Program-made: the position numbers and the translations under genes | The notes under the pieces: model-generated | Told to the model about the DNA's origin: nothing | Seen by the model: only the letters and a program-made list of their open reading frames with translations | Database searches by the model: none | In this document: one piece after another, positions 22,287 through 34,753 of the stretch | Position numbering within the stretch: position 1 is the first letter of the stretch | How the letters are laid out: every line of letters starts with the position of its first letter | Origin: Lotus japonicus | Taxonomy: Eukaryota > Streptophyta > Magnoliopsida > Fabales > Fabaceae | Length of the DNA stretch: 64,000 bases | Assembly: GCF_012489685.1 (NCBI RefSeq) | Contig: NC_080041.1 | Span: forward strand, 27,765,780-27,829,779 | Reading direction: 5' to 3'

Positions 22287-22780
22287 CGACACTATCCCCA
22301 ATCCTAAGCAAGAAAATGCCTCTATTGTAGCCACTAGAAGTGGGAGAGTGATGAATGAATTGAAGAAAAAAACAGAGGGAGAAAAGAGAGAGGAGATAGT
22401 GGAAGGAGAAGTAGTTGTGCCTATTAAGGTGAGAGAGGAAGTTGATCTTACTCTTGAAACTAGCAAGGTTCTGTTCCCTAAAGCATTGGCAAAGAAGAGC
22501 TTAGATAAAAAGTTTTCAAAATTTGTTGATGTTTTCAAAAAGCTCCACATTAGTATTCCTTTTGCCGATGCTTTGGAACAAATGCCTATATATGCTAAGT
22601 TTATGAAGGATATCTTGCATAAGAGAAGAAGGTTTAAGGGAGTAGATGAGACGGTGTTGATGACGGATGAATGCAGTGCCATTTTGCAGCGGAAGATTTT
22701 GAAGAAAAGAAGGGACCCCGGAAGTTTCACTATTCCGGTGGAAATTGAAGGCATGGCGGATGTGAAAGCCTTGTGCGACC
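22287..22780 (+). pseudogene. Athila gag C-terminus and protease N-terminus
   Basis: This continues the Athila polyprotein after the solo LTR. It has NPKQENASIVATRSGR, a charged linker, then VDVFKKLHISIPFADALEQM and MPIYAKFMKDIL, the conserved Athila stretch before the protease. It reaches RDPGSFTIPVEIEG and ALCDL, the first half of the active site. The coding frame (from 22243) is open to the SIRE insertion at 22781. Its continuation LGASINLMP starts at 45521. Without the SIRE element the protease would be uninterrupted here. Confidence 0.9.
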
Positions 22781-23047
22781 TGAAGGTATGAAAAACGGTA
22801 GAAAGGGGGGGGGTTTGAATAACGTTTTCAGAATAAAACTTCCACCTTAAAGATTTTAACAAATCTTTCGAGAACAAAGAAAATCCACTAATCAGGTAAA
22901 TGTTACAACTGCACTTGAAACCTACAAGTGACTAACAATACACTGACTTAGCTCACACTAAGATTCACTCTCTTAGTCTTCTCTAGGATCCGATCAAACT
23001 TGATCTCCTAAAGGTAACTAAACAACTGTTTAAGAAAGAATGTTTAC

Positions 23048-26000
23048 TGTAAGACCCGGATTTTCGGAACAAGTTAATTTCCGACTCACGCGTGGAATCA
23101 GTGTAAGTGTGACAGGAGTTTGATATTTGAGAAAGATTAATGAAGAAGAAAGTTCAGGAATTGCTCGAGGAATGTGGCGTTGTTTCTTTCGGAGCTAGTG
23201 CGAGTCGTCTGCACACCTGCCTTATGGCGAGCATGTCCAGAATAGGCTAATTTCGCTTTTAAAGCAATGTTTAGGCGATATTTCGAATTCTTGGAAAATT
23301 TAAAGATTCTCTTTATTTTTCCTTCGACCAGCATTTCATTTCGGAACTCTGGACTGTACGCACGATAGTATTTACTTTTCGGATGTCCGCCGACGCTAAT
23401 TTCTTTGCTTCGAAACCTTAGTTTTGAGCGAAGGATGAAGACTTTTTCTATTCGGGACTTCTAACGAAGATTCCGTCTGCGTTGCCAAACTTGTTTCGAC
23501 ATTTCCAATCTTTCTTCTGTTGGAAGTTTTGTCGTCTGAGCATCACAGCAAAAAGTAGTTTTTCGGGACAGACTAACTTACACCGCTTTTGGCGTTTTGG
23601 ATATCGTTTTTCCTAAATCTTAGATATTTGTTTTGAGTTCTGGAATTCTGACGCCAGAATCTCTCTTAGAATTCCACGGTGATCGTGCTGCAAAAATCGG
23701 AATCGCGAAATTTTCATTTTCCCGCGATTTCGCCTACCTATAAATAGCTCAAAAAGCAAAAATTCCTTCATTTACTTCCTATTGTGGCTGAATTTCGTGG
23801 AGAGCAAGGGGGGAGGAGATTTTCGCGAAAACTTGACCAATCTTCGCGCAGTTCGTCCCTACTTCTAGGTATCGAGGTAACTAACACGATTCCTACCTCT
23901 GATTGTTGTTTCTGTTGCGTTTTTGAAGTCGTTTCTGTGCTCACAGTTTTGAGCTTTTTCTAAAATTGTCCGTTTTCTTCGATTTCTTGCTTGGGTTATG
24001 TTCTCTAGGTTCCCATGAGTCTAAAACCTCTGTCAGTAAACGCTGATTGTGATCCAGTTGTCCAGGATCTGAAAAACTGTTTCAAAACCCTTTTTGTCTC
24101 ACATTTCGAAACTTTATTGTCGAAAAGACTTAATCTGACTTCGTGCCTTTAGGATTTGTTGTCACGGATGTCATGAGGATCATTGCTGTCAAATTTGTTT
24201 TCAGAACTGATAACTTTGAAGTTTTGAGCCTTTATTTTGGACCAAAATGCCCCTGGATAGTTGTATTTCGGCCCGATTGTCCGAAAATTGTTCCGACAGT
24301 TTCTTTGCCTTAGTTTTACCCTAAAACTACCTTGTGAATTGATTTGATCGAAGAAAAAGAGCCGAAGCCCTTTTCTCCTTATGGCCGTGGGCTATTTCCT
24401 AAGGGGGGGGAGTTTTTCGTTTTCGAAAACTTGTCCTTTCATACCCGATTGTCGTATTCTGAAGCTTTAATGCTTTGTCTATCGTTTATGTATTGTTTTG
24501 CGATCGAACTAATCGATTTTGTTTGGTTTCTGCTTTGTTTTCCTCCGAGGTTCAGTTGAAGGAACTTTGGAATACTCAGAGCAATTGTTTGAGGAGAACT
24601 TTGTTTGCGAAGCTGGAACAGCTCGAGGTTAGGGCAACTTACATATATATTAGCTATGATTGCATGATAGGCGTCGATAAATTCGACTTATGCTTTGCTA
24701 TGATATTGATTATGATGATGGTTTATTGTTATGAATGTTTTCATAACTTATGATGTGATGTTGTGTTGAATTGAGCGTTTTGACGCGACTTCGGAGTGGA
24801 GATTCATTGATCTGGTGATCTTTGATATTTTGGGTTGGATGAGCAACCCTAGGCAAGTCCAAATGAGGGGTTTGAGACCTAGCCTGGTTGGTATTTGTTG
24901 GTTTACTTAGACTTTCCCCGGGAAACTTCTTTTGGGTGGTTGGTTTTCGGAAAACATAGAAGGATTAGAATTTCGAAAACTAAAGACTTGGGAAACCTAG
25001 ATTTTGAGAAATAAACTCATAACCTGACTAATCTGAATTGAAATCATTTTTATTAATGTTTAAGTATAGGAAAACTGAAGGGGAAAATATTTACGAAAGA
25101 CGGGGAAAAGTCGACCTTTGTTGTGAGTTATTGGAATTGGGGAAAGCCACTAAGGTGAGCTATGGTGATGATTGAAAGTCACCGAGTACTTTACGTACTC
25201 TTGTTGATGGGGTTGTGTTGTATTGACCGACATTAATCCCTTGGGTTCTCTTGTTGTTGGAGCGGTGTTGTATTGACCGACACTTAGCGCTCTGGTTGTT
25301 TGGGCTGTGTTGTATTGACCGACACTAGACCCTTGTGTATTCTTGTTGGTGGAGCTGTGTTGTATTGACCGACACTTACTCCGAGTTGTGTTGTATTGAC
25401 CGACACTAACTCATGGGTTTGTTGAGATTGGGTTGTGAGCTAAACACTTTCGTGGTAAGGGCGATTCGTTGTTTGGCTAACCACGTTGCATTCAATCGGG
25501 TGAATAACGGGAATGGTTCACCTGTGCATATCATGGTGAATAACGGGAAAGGTTCACCTTGCATAAATGATGAATAACGGGAATGGTTCATCATATGGTG
25601 AATAACGGGAATGGTTCACCAAGGATGAATAACGGGAATGGTTCATCCAGGATGGATTTCATCCAGGATGGATAACGGGAATGGTCCATCCATAGTGAAG
25701 AACGGGAATGCTTCACTTGTGGCGAACGGGAACGCGTCACAAATCCGGATTCATATTGTGCATTTCACGCATACATTCATGCTGACTGAGACTGTGTGCT
25801 GTTTGTTTATTGAAGCAATGTTAGAGCCATAACATGCTAGGATTACTTATATGCTTATATAACAACTTATATATATACCCTGTCACATGTTGAGTGTATA
25901 TGTACTTATTGTTGTGAGTTGACCCTAGCGCCTTGGCTTTGTTTGTATGTTTGTGTTTGGGCGGTCGGCCTGCTGCCAGATGTCGATGACCGACTGGTTC

Positions 26001-26676
26001 TCGGTGGTCTCTCCCTCGGGGGGGGATCAGATATGAGCTGCAGGATCGGGATGCCTCACCGCTTGGGTGATCGATGTTGCTGGTCCCCGGGCGACGTATC
26101 GGGGAAGGGTCATGGAGGACCGGACTGACGAGCGTGGACGTCTGACGAAAGGAGTTCTATGGCGCATGGAGTTGAGCTTCAACTTGCCGACTTCAGATCG
26201 TTGTGGGTTTGGCACTGGGAGGTTAGGTTTGGGCAGGCGTCATGTTTTGTGTAGAGCTCTGATTCGTTTTGCTTTTGGGATCGGGTAGGTTTCCGACGCA
26301 TGACTTTTCGTGTGGTTCTCTTACTGAGGGATCACAGTGAGTCTGTTGGACCATAGGGGTCTTTGCTTAGGCCATATTGAGGCCGACTTTCTCCTAGTGG
26401 TTTGTAATTATAATTTTCTCACTTACACTTCTGGGTCTGTATATATTTGCCTACGGGCACACTGCTTTGGAGTCACTGCGAGTGCGCGTGACATGGAGTG
26501 CAGCTGAGGCTGTACACGTATATATGTTGTATATCTGTTAGTTTAGTAGTTGGGTTTTGTCTTTACTTCCTTATCGTTTTGATTTAAAGGAAAGAAAACG
26601 AAAAAAAAATTACCTGTTTTCCGCGTAAAGATTATTTTTGGTTACTAAAGTGACACCTGGAAATCGGGGTGTTACA
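23048..26676 (+). repeat. Chromovirus 5' LTR
   Basis: TGTAAGACCCGG to CGGGGTGTTACA. TATA box TATAAATA is at 23739-23746. Hairpin arrays lie at 25205-25411 (five gaccgacac units) and 25498-25742 (aacgggaatg units). Confidence 0.93.
25205..25742 (+). repeat. Hairpin arrays in 5' LTR
   Basis: First array: five gtgttgtattgaccgacac-type units. Second array from 25498: aacgggaatg-loop units. One unit has GGATGGA (25666-25672) paired with TCCATCC (25685-25691), where neighbours have GGATGAA with TTCATCC: two arms, two matching changes. Another pairs GTGAAG (25695-25700) with CTTCAC (25711-25716). Confidence 0.87.
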
Positions 26677-26679
26677 TTG

Positions 26680-26691
26680 TGGTATCAGAGC
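26680..26691 (+). promoter_or_regulatory. Chromovirus primer binding site (initiator Met-tRNA)
   Basis: TGGTATCAGAGC begins three bases after the 5' LTR. Confidence 0.93.
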
Positions 26692-26848
26692 TTAGTCGAG
26701 TCTTTTGGGAGTCTTTGGGGAATAGGTCTTCTGTGCTAGGTTGTGTGACACTGCAAAGAGTGAAAATTGATTGTCTGCAGAGCGATTTTCGCTCTAATTG
26801 TTTGCGTTACTACTTAATCGGATTGAGTGGTTTGTCTAGTGCTACCGT

Positions 26849-27671
26849 ATGGCTAGTACTAATCAGACGTTTGATGAGATATAGGATGGTGGACCTTAAC
26901 CGGATGGCGGAGGCAATAGCTACACTGATCGAGGCAATGATGAACCAGGCTGCGGAAGACGCTTATATGCGCGCTGAAGAGGCTGCACGTGAGCATCACC
27001 AACGATTGATGGCGACGGCGATGTATCAACAAAGAGGAATGAACCGAACAGGAGCTGGGGGACCAATAAGGTCAGGATCTCAAGGCTACAACAGAAGGGA
27101 GAGCTACCATCAGTGGGGACCGTATCAGCGTTTCAAGGGAAGAGATCTTATCTCAAGAGTCTACAAACCAACGACTGCTGATACTGGAGGGGAGCCAGTT
27201 GGTGACAAAGGTGTGACATGTACTCGTTGTGGAAAGTTTGGGCATTTTGCTAACAAGTGCTCAGTGACTGGACGGAGATGCTTCAAGTGTAACTGAGAGG
27301 GGCATCTAGCTGTGAACTGCAAGACACCCCAGGAGGAAACGTCTGATAGTAAGATGAAAGGGAATGATGCTACCGAAGGGACAGGAAACAAGACTTCGGG
27401 AAGAGCAGTGACGTGTTACAGGTGCAGGGAAGTAGGGCACTATGCTAGTAAGTGCAAGATCAAGGGAAAACTATGCTTTAATTGCAACCAACCGGGACAT
27501 TTCTCCAGAGATTGTAAGGCACTCAAGGGCGAATCATCAAGGAATGTTGGGAAAGGAAAACAACTTGCTACAGAGGAAAGGATTCATATCAAGGAAGGAG
27601 CAAGAGTTGAGGAGTCGAACGAGGAAGAACGTGGGAACGATGGTAATATTTTAACTGTTCTTTTATTCTAG
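26849..27671 (+). pseudogene. gag: Chromovirus gag, capsid-deleted, with four zinc knuckles
   Basis: A likely original start is ATG at 26849 (MASTNQTFDEI, then a TAG). The frame used downstream is the one open from 26679. An acidic N-terminal helix (RMAEAIATLIEAMMNQ) runs into LMATAMYQQRGMNR, skipping the capsid domain normally found there. Four CX2CX4HX4C knuckles follow: CTRCGKFGHFANKC, CFKCN-stop-EGHLAVNC (TGA at 27294-27296), CYRCREVGHYASKC and CFNCNQPGHFSRDC. They form two tandem pairs. Only a nucleic-acid-binding remnant survives; the internal stop splits the second knuckle. Confidence 0.82.
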
Positions 27672-29970
27672 AATAACTTACTCTTTTCTCTTCGAAGCGA
27701 GTGTGACGCGCCTAACTTGTATTTACGACCTAGACTATGATCTTATGATTATTATCCCTAGTAGGACCTTATTCGAAGTTGCTCGTGTTTTAACTATAGG
27801 AGTTACACGAGGTTGGGAATAGCACACTAAGTCTAGAAAGTAGCCTTCCACCGATGCGATTATGAGGAAGCTAGTAGCTGAAGAACGAATCTTAGGGAGA
27901 TTCCGTATGGGTAGTATACGTGTCATGTTGAGGGTGTGTAGTTCCGTAGCGGGATCATTAAAGGATTTAGTATCAGGATATTTGTGACTACTGGAGGATA
28001 GGAACTCATTGACTGTTCCAGTGGGTTTTTCTAAATTTCCACCTTCGATGTATTAGGCCTGATCAACCTAATATTGAGGGGGTGATATTCGGAATCACGG
28101 CTGGTTATGGACTTTGATAGAAGGACGGGTAAGATGAATTTGAATTGATTGAGGATTAGTCGGATTTGGGAGGAAAGTTCGTGTTAAGCATTTGATTGTA
28201 AAAGATTAAGATTTGAATCTGTGGAAGTCGATGAGTGTCGTATAGACATTGATTGGTTAGTTCGTGTGATTACTCCAAGTAGAGGTAGACCAAGTCAAGA
28301 GATTTAGTGCTGGAAAAGTATTAAGTAGTTTCTCGGAAGTTATGAAGTCATAGGTTATGTGATTGCTGAGGGGAGTTGTTAGAGACTAAATAAGTTGGAT
28401 TTAATCAGGTTTTAGATGATAGCTTGATGGTAGCGAGATTGAGAAGAATTAACTCTGAACTAGATTGTTATAGTCGAGTTCGAGGAATAAGTTTTGCTAA
28501 GCGTTGGATTAATATGTGGAGACATTATAGTCTTAAGAGATGAATTTTCGCTTGAAAAGTGTTGAATTAATGATTAAGTTGGAGAAAGAAAGTTTTAGCA
28601 TAAGTTGAATACTTGAGGTTGTTGATATGGATTCCAAAGAAATATGCTAAGATTACTAAGTGAGATTTACTAAGTTGGATTGAAATCTTAGGGTTAAGAT
28701 TGAATCTTGAGAGTCGAGAATCGCGTACGAATAGGAGATCTTATGGTTGTAGGTGTGACAATAGGAGTTGAATCTTAGAAGATTGAAGACCTGAAGGTGA
28801 GCTTCGGGTTAAGACCATTGAGGTATAATATAAGAGAGATCTTGAAGTAAAGGAATTCTGGGTTGTGTGGAGTGTTAAGGTTGGTGATCGATTGATGTTG
28901 ATTATGAGGTTGCGGACATAATGACCATGTGACAAGATTTGAATGATGTTAGCATAATAAGTTGTGAATGTGAAAGCATGACGCCACTGGTCAGGTCGTT
29001 TGGGTAAGTGAAGGAGTTATAGTTTTTAAGAAACGGATATTCATTTAAGAAGTATTGAAGGATTAAAGGTCACTAGAGGACCAAACTTGGTGAAGGTTTA
29101 GGTTTTAAATCTATGAATGTCTGTCTAAGGTGTGTAAGACTCGAAGGTTGTCAGAATTTGATTGAGAGATTAAGAAGTTGATTGACGAGATGGTGATTGA
29201 GTCACAAAAAGGAAGGTGTTAGTATTAAGATGAATACCTGAGGTTGTTATATTTTGACGAGTTTCGTAGAGTATAAGAGTCAATGGGACTTTGTTATGGA
29301 TTTTGATGATGAATATTACGGGTAACAAGTGAATTTTACTAAAGTTGAATGAGAATCCTAGGGCTAAGATTGACCTAGTGAGTTGAGATTCATGTACACA
29401 TAAGAGATTTAGTGGTGTTAGCGGCTACGATAACAGTTAAATCTCAGAATGTTGAAGGATCGGATGATAAAATGGCTAGTTAAGTCCCTTGAGGTATAGT
29501 TATGATTTAATCTTCTAGAGGATAAGTCTCGATTTGTGCGAAGTGTTAGGGATTTCAGTAAGTGTAAATAGGTTTGAGTGAGGGAAGTTTTGAGGAAGAA
29601 GACGATAATAATGGATTGTTAGGTATTAAGAGGAGGATTATCTTATAAGTTGTTGATAAATTGATGTTGAAGGGGATAAGATTAGTGAAGGACAAGAAAT
29701 AAGGACATAAGTCGAGCTTTAATTCGAATAGTGACTAAGTAGAAGTGTGATTTCTTGGTGTGTGTAAAGATAGTTACGAAGTTAGAGGTGTTTTAATGGA
29801 CTAGCGGTTTCCAAGGGGGAGGATTCGTCTAGGAGTTATCGAACGAACAAGTGGAGTTTTGGACTGTAGATGAAGATCACGAGGACAAGTTGAGTATCTA
29901 CTTTGAGATGACAGAGAGGCACCGAGTTTAAGAAGGATTTCGGATGACCGACAGTAAAAAAAAAAAAAAC
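27672..29970. other. Non-coding interior of the chromovirus, with diverged ~0.65-kb repeats
   Basis: There is no protease, RT or RNase H and no ORF above about 65 codons. Purine-rich sequence shows old direct repetition: the stretch around 28580-28850 (tgaggttgttgat, cctagggytaagattg-type, ccattgaggtataat) recurs at about 29230-29500 in the same order. It is identified only as retroelement filler. Confidence 0.6.
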
Positions 29971-29974
29971 AAGT

Positions 29975-30245
29975 GGCTAAGATTGAGCGACTGCACGGAG
30001 TGCCAACCGGTATCATTTCAAGCAGAGATCCGACGCAAGTGATCGAGCCAGACGACATGAAGTTGAATGATGGTTTGTCTTTTGAGACACCGACAGTTAG
30101 CAGTGGGGATAGAAGAGTGAAACAGTTAAGGGGAAAACAGCTTGCTTAAGTAAAGGTTATGAGGAACAATGACACGGGCAATGCTACATGGGAATTGGAA
30201 GACCAGATCAAGGAACTGTATTCCGGAATTTTCTCAGAACTCTGA
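29975..30245 (+). pseudogene. Integrase C-terminal remnant with internal deletion
   Basis: Minimal integrase core (RLHGVPTGIISSRD) passes directly into the C-terminal domain (DPTQVIEPDDMKLNDGLSF, DRRVKQLRGKQL, VKVMRNNDTGNATWELE, IKELYSGIF). In intact chromoviruses the core DRDPRF and the tail DPTHV lie more than 200 residues apart; here they are joined at a shared GATCC-type DP codon pair. One stop (TAA, about 30147) is internal. The Trp-Glu motif near the end supports a Tekay/Del-type origin. Confidence 0.75.
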
Positions 30246-30265
30246 GTTTCGAGGACGAAACTTTC

Positions 30266-30283
30266 TTTTTGGATGGGAGTATT
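30266..30283 (+). promoter_or_regulatory. Polypurine-tract region of the chromovirus
   Basis: After cgaggacgaaactttc the sequence ttttggatgggagtat abuts the 3' LTR. Position and G-rich purine run match the plus-strand primer site of this lineage. Confidence 0.65.
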
Positions 30284-33200
30284 GTAAGACCCGGATTTTC
30301 GGAACAAGTTAATTTCCGACTCACGCGTGGAATCAGTGTAAGTGTGACAGGAGTTTGATATTTGAGAAAGATTAATGAAGAAGAAAGTTCAGGAATTGCT
30401 CGAGGAATGTGGCGTTGTTTCTTTCGGAGCTAGTGCGAGTCGTCTGCACATTTGCCTTATGGCGAGCATGTCCAGAATAGGCTAATTTCGCTTTTAAAGC
30501 AATGTTTAGGCGATATTTCGAATTCTTGGAAAATTTAAAGATTCTCTTTATTTTTCCTTCGACCAGCATTTCATTTCGGAACTCTGGACTGTACGCACGA
30601 TAGTATTTACTTTTCGGATGTCCGCCGACGCTAATTTCTTTGCTTCGAAACCTTAGTTTTGAGCGAAGGATGAAGACTTTTTCTATTCGGGACTTCTAAC
30701 GAAGATTCCGTCCGCGTTGCCAAACTTGTTTCGACATTTCCAATCTTTCTTCTGTTGGAAGTTTTGTCGTCTGAGCATCACAGCAAAAAGTAGTTTTTCG
30801 GGACAGACTAACTTACACCGCTTTTGGCGTTTTGGATATCGTTTTTCCTAAATCTTAGATATTTGTTTTGAGTTCTGGAATTCTGACGCCATAATCTCTC
30901 TTAGAATTCCACGGTGATCGTGCTGCAAAAATCGGAATCGCGAAATTTTCATTTTCCCGCGATTTCGCCTGCCTATAAATAGCTCAAAAAGCAAAAATTC
31001 CTTCATTTTCTTCCTATTGTGGCTGAATTTCGTGGAGAGCAAAGGGGGAGGAGATTTTCGCGAAAACTTGACCAATCTTCGCGCAGTTCGTCCCTACTTC
31101 TAGGTATCGAGGTAACTAACACGATTCCTACCTCTGATTGTTGTTTCTGTTGCGTTTTTGAAGTCGTTTCTGTGCTCACAGTTTTGAGCTTTTTCTAAAA
31201 TTGTCCGTTTTCTTCGATTTCTTGCTTGGGTTATGTTCTCTAGGTTCCCATGAGTCTAAAACCTCTGTCAGTAAACGCTGATTGTGATCCAGTTGTCCAG
31301 GATCTGAAAAACTGTTTCAAAACCCTTTTTGTCTCACATTTCGAAACTTTATTGTCGAAAAGACTTAATCTGACTTCGTGCCTTTAGGATTTGTTGTCAC
31401 GGATGTCATGAGGATCATTGCTGTCAAATTTGTTTTCAGAACTGATAACTTTGAAGTTTTGAGCCTTTATTTTGGACCAAAATGCCCCTGGATAGTTGTA
31501 TTTCGGCCCGATTGTCCGAAAATTGTTCCGACAGTTTCTTTGCCTTAGTTTTACCCTAAAACTACCTTGTGAATTGATTTGATCGAAGAAAAAGAGCCGA
31601 AGCCCTTTTCTCCTTATGGCCGTGGGTTATTTCCTAAGGGGGGGGGGAGTTTTTCGTTTTCGAAAACTTGTCCTTTCATACCCGATTGTCGTATTCTGAA
31701 GCTTTAATGCTTTGTCTATCGTTTATGTATTGTTTTGCGATCGAACTAATCGATTTTGTTTGGTTTCTGCTTTGTTTTCCTCCGAGGTTCAGTTGAAGGA
31801 ACTTTGGAATACTCAGAGCAATTGTTTGAGGAGAACTTTGTTTGCGAAGCTGGAACAGCTCGAGATTAGGGCAACTTACATATATATTAGCTATGATTGC
31901 ATGATAGGCGTCGATAAATTCGACTTATGCTTTGCTATGATATTGATTATGATGATGGTTTATTGTTATGAATGTTTTCATAACTTATGATGTGATGTTG
32001 TGTTGAATTGAGCGTTTTGACGCGACTTCGGAGTGGAGATTCATTGATCTGGTGATCTTTGATATTTTGGGTTGGATGAGCAACCCTAGGCAAGTCCAAA
32101 TGAGGGGTTTGAGACCTAGCCTGGTTGGTATTTGTTGGTTTACTTAGACTTTCCCCGGGAAACTTCTTTTGGGTGGTTGGTTTTCGGAAAACATAGAAGG
32201 ATTAGAATTTCGAAAACTAAAGACTTGGGAAACCTAGATTTTGAGAAATAAACTCATAACCTGACTAATCTGAATTGAAATCATTTTTATTAATGTTTAA
32301 GTATAGGAAAACTGAAGGGGAAAATATTTACGAAAGACGGGGAAAAGTCGACCTTTGTTGTGAGTTATTGGAATTGGGGAAAGCCACTAAGGTGAGCTAT
32401 GGTGATGATTGAAAGTCACCGAGTACTTTACGTACTCTTGTTGATGGGGTTGTGTTGTATTGACCGACATTAATCCCTTGGGTTCTCTTGTTGTTGGAGC
32501 GGTGTTGTATTGACCGACACTTAGCGCTCTTGTTGTTTGGGCTATGTTGTATTGACCGACACTAGACCCTTGTGTATTCTTGTTGGTGGAGCTGTGTTGT
32601 ATTGACCGACACTTACTCCGAGTTGTGTTGTATTGACCGACACTAACTCATGGGTTTGTTGAGATTGGGTTGTGAGCTAAACACTTTCGTGGTAAGGGCG
32701 ATTCGTTGTTTGGCTAACCACGTTGCATTCAATCGGGTGAATAACGGGAATGGTTCACCTGTGCATATCATGGTGAATAACGGGAATGGTTCACCTTGCA
32801 TAAATGATGAATAACGGGAATGGTTCATCATATGGTGAATAACGGGAATGGTTCACCAAGGATGAATAACGGGAATGGTTCATCCAGGATGGATTTCATC
32901 CAGGATGGATAACGGGAATGGTCCATCCATAGTGAAGAACGGGAATGCTTCACTTGTGGCGAACGGGAACGCGTCACAAATCCGGATTCATATTGTGCAT
33001 TTCACGCATACATTCATGCTGACTGAGACTGTGTGCTGTTTGTTTATTGAAGCAATGTTAGAGCCATAACATGCTAGGATTACTTATATGCTTATATAAC
33101 AACTTATATATATACCCTGTCACATGTTGAGTGTATATGTACTTATTGCTGTGAGTTGACCCTAGCGCCTTGGCTTTGTTTGTATGTTTGTGTTTGGGCG

Positions 33201-33912
33201 GTCGGCCTGCTGCCAGATGTCGATGGCCGACTGGTTCTCGGTGGTCTCTCCCTCGGGGGGGATCAGATATGAGCTGCAGGATCGGGATGCCTCACCGCTT
33301 GGGTGATCGATGTTGCTGGTCACCAGGCGACGTATCGGGGAAGGGTCATGGAGGACCGGACTGACGAGCGTGGACGTCTGACGAAAGGAGTTCTATGGCG
33401 CATGGAGTTGAGCTTCAACTTGCCGACTTCAGATCGTTGTGGGTTTGGCACTGGGAGGTTAGGTTTGGGCAGGCGTCATGTTTTGTGTAGAGCTCTGATT
33501 CGTTTTACTTTTGGGATCGGGTAGGTTTCCGACGCATGACTTTTCGTGTGGTTCTCTTACTGAGGGATCACAGTGAGTCAGTTGGACCATAGGGGTCTTT
33601 TCTTAGGCCATATTGAGGCCGACTTTCTCCTAGTGGTTTGTAATTATAATTTTCTCACTTACACTTCTGGGTCTGTATATATTTGCCTACGGGCACACTG
33701 CTTTGGAGTCACTGCGAGTGCGCGTGACATGGAGTGCAGCTGAGGCTGTACACGTATATATGTTGTATATCTGTTAGTTTAGTAGTTGGGTTTTGTCTTT
33801 ACTTCCTTATCGTTTTGATTTAAAGGAAAGAAAACGAAAAAAAAATTACCTGTTTTCCGCGTAAAGATTATTTTTGGTTACTAAAGTGACACCTGGAAAT
33901 CGGGGTGTTACA
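30284..33912 (+). repeat. Chromovirus 3' LTR
   Basis: Same length and termini as the 5' LTR. TATA box is at 30974-30981. Hairpin arrays at about 32442-32648 and 32735-32979 have the same unit number as the 5' LTR. Confidence 0.93.
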
Positions 33913-33917
33913 TTTAC

Positions 33918-34739
33918 AAAGAATTTGCTTCTGAAAAGCTAATAGTAAACACAATGAATTCAGATGAAAGAATGCTTAGAAGGTTTGAATATATCTTGCG
34001 CGTATGAGATTCTTCCAACCGCATCTTTCAATCTTCAGCCTCTATTTATACTCCAAGGATTAGGGTTTGAACGCTGCATGGGAATGCTACCGTTAGAGGG
34101 CATTTCTAGAAATTCCAGCTTCTGCTGTGGCTGAGAATGTTAGGTAGGTCATCAGGATAGTACATTTGCTTTTGTACTTGGATAGTGACTTGACCTTTAA
34201 ACCTAGTAGACTTCTGATCAGGGGAATGCTTCATGTTGGAACTTGTGAAGCTCGTTGATCAGAGTCAGAGGGAAGCAGAGATCCTCTGACCGTTGTATCT
34301 TCTGATTCTGAACTCAGAGGGAAGTACATGGTCTTCACAGTCATCTTGCTTCTGGACTTCAGAGTTTCCACTTTTCAGCTTCTGGATCTTCAGAGTCTTC
34401 TACACCATCAGAACATCTGAACCTTCCGAGTGTCTGGGTTGTCAGAACGTCTGCATCTTCAGAACTTCAAGTGACTGAGTCCATATCAGAGCTTGTGTGA
34501 CTTCAGATATTCTGAAGTGTTTCTACTGTTCAGAGTGAACATAGATGTTGCGAAAGCGTTGCTTGGGTCACTCTTTATGCACAGTGCTTCTGATTTGTGT
34601 GAGATAAAATTGAGGTTAGAGCCTGTAAATAGCACACTCAGAAAAACACGTTAGAGTACCATAATTGTTCATACTAAAATGTTAACTTGTAATCATCAAA
34701 ACATAGAGTTGTACTACTCGATCAAAACTTGATCTTACA
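33918..34739 (-). repeat. SIRE 3' LTR, distal part
   Basis: Continuation of 22781-23047 after the chromovirus and one TSD copy. On plus it ends gatcttaca, the reverse of TGTAAGATC. It is rich in TCAGA/TCTGA motifs between about 34217 and 34540, as are the other two SIRE LTRs here. Confidence 0.9.
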
Positions 34740-34740
34740 A

Positions 34741-34753
34741 TCTCCCCCTTTTT
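34741..34753 (-). promoter_or_regulatory. SIRE polypurine tract
   Basis: The minus strand reads AAAAAGGGGGAGA immediately before TGTAAGATC. The same tract adjoins the second SIRE copy at 63785. Confidence 0.88.

Larger units (their letters stand above)
23048..33912 (+). mobile_element. Complete chromovirus (Tekay/Del-like) with long LTRs, TSD TTTAC
   Basis: Two LTRs of equal length (23048-26676 and 30284-33912, 3629 bp each) differ by roughly 20 small changes on reading through. Perfect TTTAC lies at 23043-23047 and 33913-33917. This makes it the youngest datable insertion here. A primer site follows the 5' LTR at 26680. The interior is only 3.6 kb: a nucleocapsid with zinc knuckles, a long non-coding stretch, and the end of an integrase. 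The integrase tail places it with Tekay/Del chromoviruses. With no RT it must have moved using another element's enzymes. Confidence 0.93.

Noticed and set aside
22215..22877. 220-codon minus-strand ORF across the Athila/SIRE junction
   Set aside because: It is the shadow of the Athila gag-protease frame on the other strand and runs across an insertion boundary.
26680..26691. Partial tRNA-Met genes at the TGGTATCAGAGC sites (1405, 26680, 44296)
   Set aside because: Only 12-13 bases, always just inside a 5' LTR; they are primer binding sites.
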